NCBI RefSeq assembly: GCF_900110085.1 | Contig: NZ_FOCK01000002.1 | Span: 62,001 to 126,000 of the forward strand | Direction: 5' to 3' | Length of the DNA: 64,000 bases | Origin: Prevotella sp. ne3005 | GTDB taxonomy: Bacteria; Bacteroidota; Bacteroidia; Bacteroidales; Bacteroidaceae | In this document: positions 40,674 to 49,469 of the stretch, piece by piece | Numbering within the stretch: the first letter of the stretch is position 1 | Layout of the letters: every line of letters starts with the position of its first letter | Notes under the pieces: model-generated | The model's input: the letters and a program-made list of their open reading frames with translations, nothing else | Database searches by the model: none | Told to the model about the DNA's origin: nothing | Position numbers and translations under genes: made by a program

Positions 40674-43019
40674 TTATCCTATAATCTTAAACTTCGCGAA
40701 CTTCAGCAACAACTGCTTCGTACCCACATTGCGGAACTGCACGGTGGCCTTCGTATTCTCACCCGTGCCCTCAATCTTGATCACTGTTCCTACGCCAAAG
40801 CGCTGATGCTCGATGGTACTGCCCTCCCGTAAGTCGCCAGCACTCGGGTCTGAGGCCATCGGCCTTGGGGCCACGGCATTATACACACGCTTGAACTGAG
40901 GTCCGAAGGGATCGACAGGCTTCTCGGGCTGTCGCGGAGCCACGGCCCTTGGCTTCGGATCGGCCTTAAACTGCGTAGCCACAGGCCTGGGATTCTGCAT
41001 CCATGAAGCAGAACGGCTGCCTCCGAAGATGCTCGTTCCCCCACCCGCCTCAGAATGCACATCCAGCAATTCCGGGTCGATATCGCGGATAAACCTTGAA
41101 GGCGTGTCATACTCCATCCGCCCATAGCGGAAGCGGTTCTGCGCACAGGTCAGGACACAATGCTTCTCTGCCCGCGTGATGGCCACATAGAGCAGTCGGC
41201 GCTCCTCCTCCAGCTCGCGCATCGAGTTCGTACACATCGGACTGGGGAAGATGTTTTCTTCGAGTCCCACCACGAACACCGTCGGGAACTCCAGTCCCTT
41301 GGCCGAGTGGATGGTCATCAGCGTCACCTTGTCATTCTCGTCGCCATTATCGCTGTCAAGATCCGTCAGCAACGCCACCTCCTGCAGGAAGTCGGGCAGA
41401 TACACCTGATCGCCCATATCCTCCTCACGTCGGCTCTCCACGAAATCCTGCAGTCCGCTCAGGAACTCCTCCAGGTTCTCCTGCCGCGAGATATCCTCTG
41501 GGTTGCGCCCGGAATAGATATCCTTGCTGATGCCGGAGGTCATGATGATATCATGGCCGAGGGTATACACATCCTCGGTATTGAGGCGGCTCACCCAACT
41601 CTCTATCAGTCCTCGGAAAGCCTGTATCTTCGTCATCGTCGCCTTGCTCACGTCCATGGGGAACAATATGGGCTCCGTGATCACCTGCCACAGACTCACA
41701 CCATAAGCCTGTGCCGTCTGGACGATCTTTCCCACGGTTGTATCACCGATGCCACGCGCAGGATAATTGATGATACGCTTGAAAGCCTCCTCATCGTAAG
41801 GGTTGGCAATCAGTCGGAAATAGGCAATCACGTCCTTGATCTCCTTACGCTGATAGAAGCTCAACCCGCCATAGATGCGATACGGAATATTATCCTTACG
41901 CAACTGCTCCTCAAAGCTTCGGCTCTGCGAGTTCGTGCGATACAGGATGGCAAAGTCGCTCCAGTTGCAATGATCCTGCCGCTTCAGCCTCTTGATATCC
42001 TGCGCCACGATCATCGCCTCCTCCTTATCCGAATAGGCAGGCTTCAGCTGCAGCTTCTCGCCGTGCTCGTTCTTCGAATACACATTCTTCGGTATCTGCC
42101 GCTCATTCCTGCGTATCAGTGAGTTTGCCGCCTGCACAATCAGCTGCGTACTGCGGTAGTTCTGTTCCAGTTTGAAGAGCCTCGCCCCCTCATACTGACT
42201 GCGGAAATTAAGGATATTATCGATATTAGCGCCACGGAAGGAATAGATGCTCTGTGCATCGTCGCCCACCACGCATACCATCTGGCGCTCCTTCGTCAAC
42301 TGATACACAATCGACTGTTGCGCGAAATTCGTGTCCTGATACTCATCCACGAGCACGAAGTGGAACTTATCCACATACTTCCGTCGGATATCCTCATGGT
42401 TCTGAAACAACACCCACGTCTGAACCAGCAGATCATCGAAATCCATCGCATTCGCCTGACGGCACCTCTCCGCGTACCTTATATATATATGCGACACCTG
42501 AGGGCGCTTCTGCTGAGCGTCGTCACTGGCCCAGGCACTCTGCGCATAAGCCTGCGGAAGTATCAGATGGTTCTTCGCCATCGAGATACGGTCGGCCACC
42601 GACGAGGGCTTATACACCTTATCGTCGAGCCCCATCTCCTTGATGATGGCCTTCACCAGCGAACGGGCATCCGTCTGGTCGTAGATGGTGAAATTCGAGT
42701 TATAGCCTATATGCTCGGCCTCGGCCCTCAGGATACGGGCGAACACGCTGTGGAAGGTACCCATCTGCAGATACCTCGCCTGCTCCTCGCCCACCAGCCG
42801 GCCTATGCGCTCCTTCATCTCACGGGCAGCCTTGTTGGTAAACGTCAGCGCGAGAATCTGCCAGGGCCTCATCCCCTGCTCCAGCAGCCAGGCTATCTTA
42901 TACGTCAGCACGCGGGTCTTCCCCGATCCTGCTCCCGCAATCACCAGCGACGCCCCGTCGTTATACAGCACAGCCTCCTGCTGACTCTCATTCAGTTGCT
43001 TTAAAAACTCGTTGTTCAT
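40674..43019 (-). CDS. UvrD/PcrA-type ATP-dependent DNA helicase
   Basis: A 781-residue superfamily 1 helicase acting in excision repair and fork maintenance. Walker A AGAGSGKT lies near 30-37, followed by VDEYQDTN, GDDAQSIYSFRGAN, LEQNYRST, TIHSAKGLEFPTVFVVGLEE and VAITRAEK, in the usual UvrD order. The last 80 residues contain a PcrA-type Tudor-like RNA-polymerase-binding tail (FGVGTVIKIEG). Full length. It is transcribed alone, convergent with the DUF4270 cluster. Confidence 0.95.
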   Translation of the reverse strand: MNNEFLKQLNESQQEAVLYNDGASLVIAGAGSGKTRVLTYKIAWLLEQGMRPWQILALTFTNKAAREMKERIGRLVGEEQARYLQMGTFHSVFARILRAEAEHIGYNSNFTIYDQTDARSLVKAIIKEMGLDDKVYKPSSVADRISMAKNHLILPQAYAQSAWASDDAQQKRPQVSHIYIRYAERCRQANAMDFDDLLVQTWVLFQNHEDIRRKYVDKFHFVLVDEYQDTNFAQQSIVYQLTKERQMVCVVGDDAQSIYSFRGANIDNILNFRSQYEGARLFKLEQNYRSTQLIVQAANSLIRRNERQIPKNVYSKNEHGEKLQLKPAYSDKEEAMIVAQDIKRLKRQDHCNWSDFAILYRTNSQSRSFEEQLRKDNIPYRIYGGLSFYQRKEIKDVIAYFRLIANPYDEEAFKRIINYPARGIGDTTVGKIVQTAQAYGVSLWQVITEPILFPMDVSKATMTKIQAFRGLIESWVSRLNTEDVYTLGHDIIMTSGISKDIYSGRNPEDISRQENLEEFLSGLQDFVESRREEDMGDQVYLPDFLQEVALLTDLDSDNGDENDKVTLMTIHSAKGLEFPTVFVVGLEENIFPSPMCTNSMRELEEERRLLYVAITRAEKHCVLTCAQNRFRYGRMEYDTPSRFIRDIDPELLDVHSEAGGGTSIFGGSRSASWMQNPRPVATQFKADPKPRAVAPRQPEKPVDPFGPQFKRVYNAVAPRPMASDPSAGDLREGSTIEHQRFGVGTVIKIEGTGENTKATVQFRNVGTKQLLLKFAKFKIIG

Positions 43020-43190
43020 CTCTACTTTTCAAAAATGCAGATGCAAAGATACGAATAAAAAACGAAATTCTGACGACGTACAGCCAGTAATTATTATTTT
43101 TAACAGAATATCGTCGACATATTCTTGGTTGTTTCAGATAAACTTCGTATCTTTGCCCCGTTATTATCAACCACTAATTAATTATTTGAT

Positions 43191-43700
43191 ATGAAAAAGA
43201 TTATGATGATGATTGCCGCACTGGCTATGACAGTGGCCATGCAGGCACAGTCAAAGTTCCACGATGTGGAGGCCAACGAGGCCAAAGGTGCTGTCAAATC
43301 CATTACCCAGGATGTTATGGGCATGTCGACTACCATTAACTTTAGCGAAGACGGTAAGATGTCTTCCTCTGAAATCTCAGACGCTGTGTACGACAGCAAC
43401 GGCTACCTGCAGTCTGTAAAAAGAAGCATGCAGGGTCAGAGCATTCTCTTTAAGTACGTTTGGGAGAATGGACGTCTGAAGGGCCAGAACTTCGAGATGA
43501 TGGGACAGGAAGTCAAGAGCACCTTTAACTATGACGACAAAGGCATCATCACCTCCTCTTCCATCGACTTTGGCGGTCAGGCAATGGAAACCCCATACAC
43601 CGATTATAAGTTCGATGACCACGGCAACTGGATCAGCCGCAAGACCTCGATGATGGGTCAGGAAGTAACAGTTACCCGCTCATTCACCTATTACGAATAA
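43191..43700 (+). CDS. Small secreted protein with tandem beta motifs
   Basis: A 169-residue secreted protein: signal peptide 1-19 (MMMIAALAMTVAMQAQ), then repeated beta-hairpins of the form YDSNGYLQSVKRSM, YDDKGIITSSSID and FDDHGNWISRKTSM. These D-x-x-G hairpins resemble RHS/YD-like or wall-anchored structural repeats. I recognise no enzyme motif. It stands alone with its own -7 TATCTTTG (43148-43155) and a strong terminator, so it is probably an independently regulated envelope protein. Confidence 0.75.
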   Translation: MKKIMMMIAALAMTVAMQAQSKFHDVEANEAKGAVKSITQDVMGMSTTINFSEDGKMSSSEISDAVYDSNGYLQSVKRSMQGQSILFKYVWENGRLKGQNFEMMGQEVKSTFNYDDKGIITSSSIDFGGQAMETPYTDYKFDDHGNWISRKTSMMGQEVTVTRSFTYYE

Positions 43701-43713
43701 ACAAATAAAATTG

Positions 43714-43747
43714 AAATCCCTGCTAAGACAGCAGGGATTTCTTTTTT
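43714..43747 (+). terminator. Terminator after the small secreted protein
   Basis: AAATCCCTGCT/AGCAGGGATTT (11-bp stem, 5-nt loop) followed by CTTTTTT, a textbook intrinsic terminator. Confidence 0.9.
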
Positions 43748-43838
43748 CGCGTTCTTGCATAAACATACCGTTTCTTACGCAGTTTATGAGGTTACGAAAA
43801 AAAGTATGTGGATTTTAACATAATCAGCACAAAAACTT

Positions 43839-43870
43839 TTTGGTGGTTTCGCAAAATCTTTGTACCTTTG
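43839..43870 (+). promoter_or_regulatory. Promoter of carB
   Basis: -33 TTTG (43839-43842), 20-bp spacer and -7 TACCTTTG (43863-43870), about 40 bp before the carB ATG. Confidence 0.85.
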
Positions 43871-43909
43871 CACGCGATTTAAGAACAAGGATATCAAAAT
43901 CAACCCAAA

Positions 43910-46900
43910 ATGAAAAAAGAACTGAAAAAGGTGTTGGTACTCGGATCGGGTGCCTTGAAAATCGGACAAGCAGGAGAGTTTGACTACTCTGGTTCACAAG
44001 CTTTAAAGGCGCTCCGCGAAGAAGGCATTAAGAGCGTACTCGTTAACCCTAACATCGCAACCATCCAGACAAGTGAAGGTATTGCAGACAAGGTGTATTT
44101 CCAGCCGGTTAATACACATTTCGTAACGGAAATCATCAAGAAAGAACGGCCCGATGGTATTCTTCTGGCGTTCGGAGGTCAGACCGCATTGAATTGCGGT
44201 ACGGAGCTTTATCTGAACGGTACATTGAAAGAATACGGAGTTGAAGTTTTAGGAACAAGTGTCGAGGCCATCATGAATACTGAGGACCGCGACCTTTTTG
44301 TTAAAAAGCTGGCCGAGGTTCAGCTGAAGGTGCCTGTATCTCACGCTGTTGAGTCGATGGAAGATGCACTGAAGGCTGCTCACGAGATTGGTTTCCCCAT
44401 CATGATCCGTTCGGCTTATGCCCTCGGAGGTCTTGGCTCAGGTATCTGCCCCGATGAGAAGAAGTTCATCGAGCTGGCAGAGTCAGCATTCACCTTCGCA
44501 CCTCAGATTCTCGTAGAAGAGAGCCTGAAGGGATGGAAGGAAATTGAGTTCGAGTGCATCCGCGATGCTAACGATCGCTGCTTCACCGTGGCCTCGATGG
44601 AGAACTTTGATCCCCTGGGTATTCACACCGGTGAGTCGATCGTTGTTGCTCCAACTTGCTCGCTGAAAGAGGAGCAGGTTAAGATGCTGCAGGAGATTAC
44701 CATCAAGTGTGTGAAGCACCTGGGCATCGTGGGCGAGTGCAACATTCAGTTCGCTTTCAACGCAGAGACCAACGACTATCGTATCATCGAGATCAACGCC
44801 CGTCTGAGCCGCTCTTCAGCGCTGGCTTCCAAGGCCACAGGTTATCCCCTCGCCTTCGTAGCCGCCAAGATCGCTCTCGGTTACACGCTCGACCAGATTG
44901 GTGAGATGGGTACCACCTCAAGTGCATATGTGGCTCCAAGCCTCGACTATATGATCTGTAAGATTCCTCGTTGGGACCTCACGAAGTTTGCTGGCGTAAG
45001 CCGTCAGATCGGTTCTTCGATGAAGTCGGTGGGTGAGATCATGAGTATCGGACGTTCGTTTGAGGAGATGATCCAGAAGGGCCTGCGCATGATTGGTCAG
45101 GGCATGCACGGCTTCGTGGGCAACGACCACACGAAGTTCGACAACCTCGACGAGGAGCTGGCTAACCCCACCGACCTTCGTATCTTCGCCATCGCCCAGG
45201 CTCTCGAGGAGGGTTATACCATCGAGCGCATCGAGCAGCTGACCAAGATCGACGTATGGTTCCTGGAGCGCCTGAAGCACATCGTTGACCTGAAGCACGA
45301 ACTGCTGAAGTACAACACCCTTGAGGAGCTGCCCGACGAGCTGCTGCTCGAGGTGAAGCGCTGCGGATTCAGCGACTTCCAGATTGCACGCTTCGTGCTG
45401 AAGTCGAAGGGTTCGAACATGGAGAAGGAGAACCTGGAGGTGCGCAAGTATCGTAAGCAGAAGGGTATCCTGCCTTCAGTGAAGCGTATCCCCACGGTGG
45501 CTTCGGAGAATCCCGAGCTGACCAACTACCTCTACTTCACCTATACCCACACGCCCGCCTTCGGCAATCCTGAGGGAGAGAAGTATGAGGCTGCCCACGA
45601 CGTGAACTACTATAGCCATGAGAAGAGCGTGGTGGTGCTCGGTTCTGGTGCCTACCGCATCGGTTCTTCAGTAGAGTTCGACTGGTGTTCGGTGAATGCC
45701 ATCAACACAGCCCGCAAGCTGGGTTATAAGAGTATCATGATCAACTACAACCCCGAGACCGTATCTACCGACTACGATATGTGCGACCGTCTCTACTTCG
45801 ACGAGCTCTCTCTGGAGCGCGTGCTCGACGTGATCGACCTGGAGTCGCCTCGCGGTGTGATCGTCTCTGTGGGTGGTCAGATTCCTAACAACCTCGCCAT
45901 GAAGTTGTATCGTCAGGGTGTGCCTGTGCTGGGTACTTCGCCTGTGAATATCGACCGTGCAGAGAACCGCGACAAGTTCTCGGCTATGCTCGATAAGCTC
46001 TGCATCGACCAGCCCGCTTGGCAGGCACTGACCTCGTTCGACGATGTGAAGGAGTTCGTGGCCAAGGTAGGCTATCCCGTTCTGGTGCGCCCGTCGTATG
46101 TGCTCTCAGGTGCTGCGATGAACGTGTGCTACGATGAGGAGGAGCTGCATCGCTTCCTGAACATGGCTACCGAGGTATCAAAGGAATTCCCCGTAGTGGT
46201 ATCGAAGTTCATGACGGAGACTAAGGAGATTGAGTTCGACGCCGTAGCAGATAAGGGTGAGGTGATTGAGTATGCCATCTCTGAGCACGTGGAGTACGCT
46301 GGTGTGCACTCTGGTGACGCCACGATGGTGTTCCCCGCCCAGCACATCTATTTCTCTACCATCCGTCAGATTAAGAAGATTGCCCGTAAGATCGCTGCCG
46401 AGCTGAACATCAGCGGTCCGTTCAATATCCAGTTCCTGGCAAAGAACCGTGAGGTGAAGGTGATTGAGTGTAACCTCCGCGCCTCGCGTTCGTTCCCCTT
46501 CGTTTCGAAGATCCTGAAGCGTAACTTCATCGAGACAGCTACGAAGATCATGCTCGATGCACCTTACCAGAAGCCCGAGCGCAGTGAGTTTGACATCGAC
46601 CGCATCGGTGTGAAGGCTTCGCAGTTCTCTTTTGCCCGTCTGCAGAATGCCGACCCTGTGCTGGGTGTAGACATGAGCTCTACGGGTGAGGTTGGCTGTC
46701 TGGGCGATGACCTCAACGAGGCTATGCTGAACGCGCTGATCGCCACAGGCTATTCGATTCCAAAGGATGCCGTGCTGATCTCTTCAGGTGGTGCCAAGGG
46801 TAAGGTAAGTCTGCTTGAGCCCGCACAGCAGCTGGCCAAGAAGGGTTACACCATCTATGCAACAGCAGGAACAGCCAAGTTCTTCAACGACAACGGTGTG

Positions 46901-47170
46901 AAGGCCGTAACCGTTGCATGGCCTGATGAAGATGGCGACAACAACGTGATGGATCTCATCTCGCAGCATAAGGTGGGCTTGGTGATCAACGTGCCAAAGA
47001 ACCACTCTTCACGTGAGCTGACCAACGGTTACAAGATCCGTCGTGGTGCCATCGATCACAACATTCCTCTGATGACGAACGTGCGTCTGGCTAAGGCTTT
47101 CATCGAGGCCTTCACCGCCATGAACCTCGAGGATGTGAAGATCAAGAGCTGGCAGGAGTATAATTCCTAG
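43910..47170 (+). CDS. carB: Carbamoyl-phosphate synthase large subunit
   Basis: CarB makes carbamoyl phosphate for pyrimidines and arginine with the small subunit CarA, which is not in this window. The 1086 residues show the duplicated architecture: carboxyphosphate half (LGSGALKIGQAGEFDYSGSQ, ATP-grasp to about 400), oligomerisation domain, carbamoyl-phosphate half (VVVLGSGAYRIGSSVEFDW, about 550-940) and C-terminal MGS-type allosteric domain (YTIYATAGTAKFFNDNGV). Length is complete. It has its own canonical promoter. The IMPACT-family gene follows after a repeat-filled 50-bp spacer. Confidence 0.97.
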   Translation: MKKELKKVLVLGSGALKIGQAGEFDYSGSQALKALREEGIKSVLVNPNIATIQTSEGIADKVYFQPVNTHFVTEIIKKERPDGILLAFGGQTALNCGTELYLNGTLKEYGVEVLGTSVEAIMNTEDRDLFVKKLAEVQLKVPVSHAVESMEDALKAAHEIGFPIMIRSAYALGGLGSGICPDEKKFIELAESAFTFAPQILVEESLKGWKEIEFECIRDANDRCFTVASMENFDPLGIHTGESIVVAPTCSLKEEQVKMLQEITIKCVKHLGIVGECNIQFAFNAETNDYRIIEINARLSRSSALASKATGYPLAFVAAKIALGYTLDQIGEMGTTSSAYVAPSLDYMICKIPRWDLTKFAGVSRQIGSSMKSVGEIMSIGRSFEEMIQKGLRMIGQGMHGFVGNDHTKFDNLDEELANPTDLRIFAIAQALEEGYTIERIEQLTKIDVWFLERLKHIVDLKHELLKYNTLEELPDELLLEVKRCGFSDFQIARFVLKSKGSNMEKENLEVRKYRKQKGILPSVKRIPTVASENPELTNYLYFTYTHTPAFGNPEGEKYEAAHDVNYYSHEKSVVVLGSGAYRIGSSVEFDWCSVNAINTARKLGYKSIMINYNPETVSTDYDMCDRLYFDELSLERVLDVIDLESPRGVIVSVGGQIPNNLAMKLYRQGVPVLGTSPVNIDRAENRDKFSAMLDKLCIDQPAWQALTSFDDVKEFVAKVGYPVLVRPSYVLSGAAMNVCYDEEELHRFLNMATEVSKEFPVVVSKFMTETKEIEFDAVADKGEVIEYAISEHVEYAGVHSGDATMVFPAQHIYFSTIRQIKKIARKIAAELNISGPFNIQFLAKNREVKVIECNLRASRSFPFVSKILKRNFIETATKIMLDAPYQKPERSEFDIDRIGVKASQFSFARLQNADPVLGVDMSSTGEVGCLGDDLNEAMLNALIATGYSIPKDAVLISSGGAKGKVSLLEPAQQLAKKGYTIYATAGTAKFFNDNGVKAVTVAWPDEDGDNNVMDLISQHKVGLVINVPKNHSSRELTNGYKIRRGAIDHNIPLMTNVRLAKAFIEAFTAMNLEDVKIKSWQEYNS

Positions 47171-47220
47171 GAAACCTTGGATAGCCTAGGAAATCCTAGG
47201 GGAACCTAGAATAACTTAGA
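47166..47220 (+). repeat. CCTAGGAAAT-type decamers between carB and the IMPACT-family gene
   Basis: Units CCTAGGAAA, CCTTGGATAG, CCTAGGAAAT, CCTAGGGGAA, CCTAGAATAA and a partial CTTAGA run to the base before the ATG at 47221. The carB stop TAG (47168-47170) lies in the first unit. Confidence 0.9.
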
Positions 47221-47805
47221 ATGACTGACGAATTTCGTACAATAAAAAGCGGAGGCGAGGGCTACTACACCGAGAAACGTAGTAAGTTTCTCGCCTTCGC
47301 TCATCATGTATCATCGGTAGACGAGATCAAGGACCTCGTGGCTGGCTACCGTAAGAAATACTATGATGCCCGTCATGTGTGCTATGCCTATATGCTGGGG
47401 CCGGAACGTACGGAATTCAGAGCCAACGACGACGGGGAGCCTTCGTCTACAGCTGGCAAGCCTATTCTCGGACAGATCAACAGCAACGAGCTGACGGACA
47501 TCCTGATTGTGGTGGTGCGCTACTATGGCGGTGTGAATCTTGGCACCAGTGGACTGATCGTGGCTTATCGCGAGGCAGCTGCAGATGCCATCGCCCATTG
47601 TGAGATAGAGACGCGTCAGGTGGAGGAGGTCGTCACCTACTCTTTCGCCTACCCCATGATGAACGACGTGATGCGTATTGTCAAGGAGATGAATCCGCGC
47701 ATTGTTTCGCAGACCTACGATAACACATGCGAGATTAAACTCAGCATCCGCAAGAGCGAGGCAGAGCAGTTAAAGAGCCGTCTGGCCAAACTTTCTTTCG
47801 ACTGA
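47221..47805 (+). CDS. IMPACT/YigZ family protein
   Basis: A 194-residue protein of the UPF0029/IMPACT family: KRSKFLAFAHHVSS, HVCYAYMLGPERTEFRANDDGEPSSTAGKP and VVVRYYGGVNLGTSGLIVAYREAA are its hallmarks. A C-terminal ferredoxin-like domain follows. Family members bind ribosomes or regulate translation in eukaryotes; the bacterial role is unclear. It follows carB after a spacer made of CCTAGGAAAT-type repeats running into the ATG. Confidence 0.93.
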   Translation: MTDEFRTIKSGGEGYYTEKRSKFLAFAHHVSSVDEIKDLVAGYRKKYYDARHVCYAYMLGPERTEFRANDDGEPSSTAGKPILGQINSNELTDILIVVVRYYGGVNLGTSGLIVAYREAAADAIAHCEIETRQVEEVVTYSFAYPMMNDVMRIVKEMNPRIVSQTYDNTCEIKLSIRKSEAEQLKSRLAKLSFD

Positions 47806-47827
47806 CGTGAAGTTTCCTTGCAAATCT

Positions 47828-47859
47828 TTTGGTAGTTTCAGATTTTTGCACTACCTTTG
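47828..47859 (+). promoter_or_regulatory. Promoter of tRNA-Ser
   Basis: -33 TTTG (47828-47831), 20-bp spacer and -7 TACCTTTG (47852-47859), about 45 bp before the tRNA. Confidence 0.85.
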
Positions 47860-47904
47860 CAACCGCTTAACCCAAACGAGGGTCCGATAAGCATTTGACA
47901 CATT

Positions 47905-47992
47905 GGAAGGTTGGCAGAGTGATCGATCGCGCTGGACTCGAAATCCGGTATACCCCTTTCGGGTATCGGGGGTTTGAATCCCTCACCTTCCG
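47905..47992 (+). tRNA. tRNA-Ser(CGA)
   Basis: An 88-nt class II tRNA with acceptor GGAAGGT/ACCTTCC, a long variable arm (TACCCCTTTCGGGTA) and anticodon loop CTCGAAA, anticodon CGA. Confidence 0.95.
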
Positions 47993-48000
47993 CAAAGAAA

Positions 48001-48036
48001 AAGGCTCGTCATAATGACGGGCCTTTATTTATTTGT
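48001..48036 (+). terminator. Terminator of tRNA-Ser
   Basis: AAGGCTCGTC/GACGGGCCTT stem with a short ATAAT-type loop, followed by TATTTATTT; lies 9 bp after the tRNA. Confidence 0.85.
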
Positions 48037-48046
48037 CTTCACAAAT

Positions 48047-49294
48047 CTAACTGAGTTTATGGATGACGAGACCAGAGCGAAGCTTTGGTTCAAACCACGT
48101 GGCCTTTGGCGGCATGATCTTACCGCTGTCGGCAATGTCCATAATCTGCTGCATAGATACTGGATAGAGGGCTAGAGCGGCACGCATCTCACCAGAGTCA
48201 ACACGGCGCTTCAACTCACCAAGTCCACGAAGGCCTCCCACAAAGTCGATACGCTGAGAAGAACGGAGATCACCGATATTCAGGATCTCGTCGAGAATCA
48301 GACGACTGGAGATATCCACATCGAGCACACCGATAGGATCATTGTTGTCGTAAGTTCCCTCTTTGGCCTTCAGGCTGTACCAACGGCCATCAAGATAGAG
48401 CGAGAACTCGTGGAGCTGCTGGGGCTTATAGAGCTCAGTGCCCTTGTCCTCGACGATGAAGTTCACCTGCAGCGCAGCCAGGAACTCCTCCGAAGACATA
48501 CCGTTGAGATCCTTCACCACGCGGTTGTAGTCGAGAATGGTGAGCTGTGAAGCCTGGAAGCAGACAGCCATGAAGAAGTTGTACTCCTCAGTACCATTGT
48601 GGTTGGGATTCTGCTTCTGTTTCTCTGCACCTACCAAGGCGGCGGCAGCACTACGGTGATGACCATCGGCAATATAGAGCGAAGGCATTTTGGCAAACTC
48701 TTCCGTAATGGTCTGCATATCCTTATCGTCGTTGATCACCCAGAACTGGTGGCGGAAGCCATCGATGGGGGCAACGAAGTCGTACTCAGGTTCGGTGGCA
48801 GCATAGCGCATAATCAGAGTGTTGAGCACAGCATTGTCGGGATAGGCAAAGAATACGGGCTCGATGTTGGCATTGTTCACGCGAACATGCTTCATGCGGT
48901 CTTCTTCCTTATCGCGACGGGTGAGCTCATGCTTCTTGATACGGCCTGCCATATAGTCGTCGGTATGGGCACATACCACCAGGCCATACTGCGTCTTCCC
49001 GTTCATCGTCTGAGCATAAATATAATAATGTTCGCGCGAGTCCTGAACCAGCCAGCCCTTATCCTGGAACTTCTGGAAATTCTCGGCAGCCTTCTCATAG
49101 ACACGTGGATCGTACTCTGAAGTACCAACGGGGAAATCGATTTCCGGTTTGATGATGTGGTAAAGGCTCATCTCGTTGTCGCCAGCCTCTGCCCTAGCCT
49201 CTTCACTGTCGAGCACGTCGTAAGGACGGCTCTCTACTTTCTCCACCAGCTCCTTGGGAGGGCGGATTCCTTTGAATGGTTTGATAATAGCCAT
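48047..49294 (-). CDS. DUF1015 family protein
   Basis: A 415-residue cytosolic protein of the DUF1015 family: N-terminal IIKPFKGIRPPKELVEKVESRPYDVLD, central HVRVNNANIEPVFFAYPD, YIADGHHRSAAA, and a C-terminal DLRSSQRIDFVGGLRG. Its function is not established; in Bacteroidales it commonly sits next to serA and serC, and here those genes lie 2 kb away with a GH5 gene between. A role tied to serine metabolism is therefore inference. It has its own promoter (49350-49380). Confidence 0.88.
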   Translation of the reverse strand: MAIIKPFKGIRPPKELVEKVESRPYDVLDSEEARAEAGDNEMSLYHIIKPEIDFPVGTSEYDPRVYEKAAENFQKFQDKGWLVQDSREHYYIYAQTMNGKTQYGLVVCAHTDDYMAGRIKKHELTRRDKEEDRMKHVRVNNANIEPVFFAYPDNAVLNTLIMRYAATEPEYDFVAPIDGFRHQFWVINDDKDMQTITEEFAKMPSLYIADGHHRSAAAALVGAEKQKQNPNHNGTEEYNFFMAVCFQASQLTILDYNRVVKDLNGMSSEEFLAALQVNFIVEDKGTELYKPQQLHEFSLYLDGRWYSLKAKEGTYDNNDPIGVLDVDISSRLILDEILNIGDLRSSQRIDFVGGLRGLGELKRRVDSGEMRAALALYPVSMQQIMDIADSGKIMPPKATWFEPKLRSGLVIHKLS

Positions 49295-49349
49295 GATGAT
49301 TATTATTTGATGAATTTGTATCTGTTACTCAATCTTGATTTTAGTGGTG

Positions 49350-49380
49350 CAAAAGTACGCAAAATCTTCCGATTCTCAAA
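49350..49380 (-). promoter_or_regulatory. Promoter of the DUF1015 gene
   Basis: Minus-strand -33 TTTG (49377-49380), 19-bp spacer and -7 TACTTTTG (49350-49357). Confidence 0.75.
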
Positions 49381-49396
49381 ATCTTTCCAAAATATA

Positions 49397-49428
49397 TTTG
49401 CCTACTTCATAAATAAATTGTAATTTTG
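49397..49428 (+). promoter_or_regulatory. Promoter of the GH5 cellulase gene
   Basis: -33 TTTG (49397-49400), 20-bp spacer and -7 TAATTTTG (49421-49428), about 40 bp before the ATG. Confidence 0.8.
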
Positions 49429-49469
49429 CACAGGAATAAACTTAAAAATCAAAATAGAACTAAGAATTT

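Noticed and set aside
41160..42122. 320-codon plus-strand ORF
   Set aside because: Antisense to the UvrD-family helicase and without recognisable domains.
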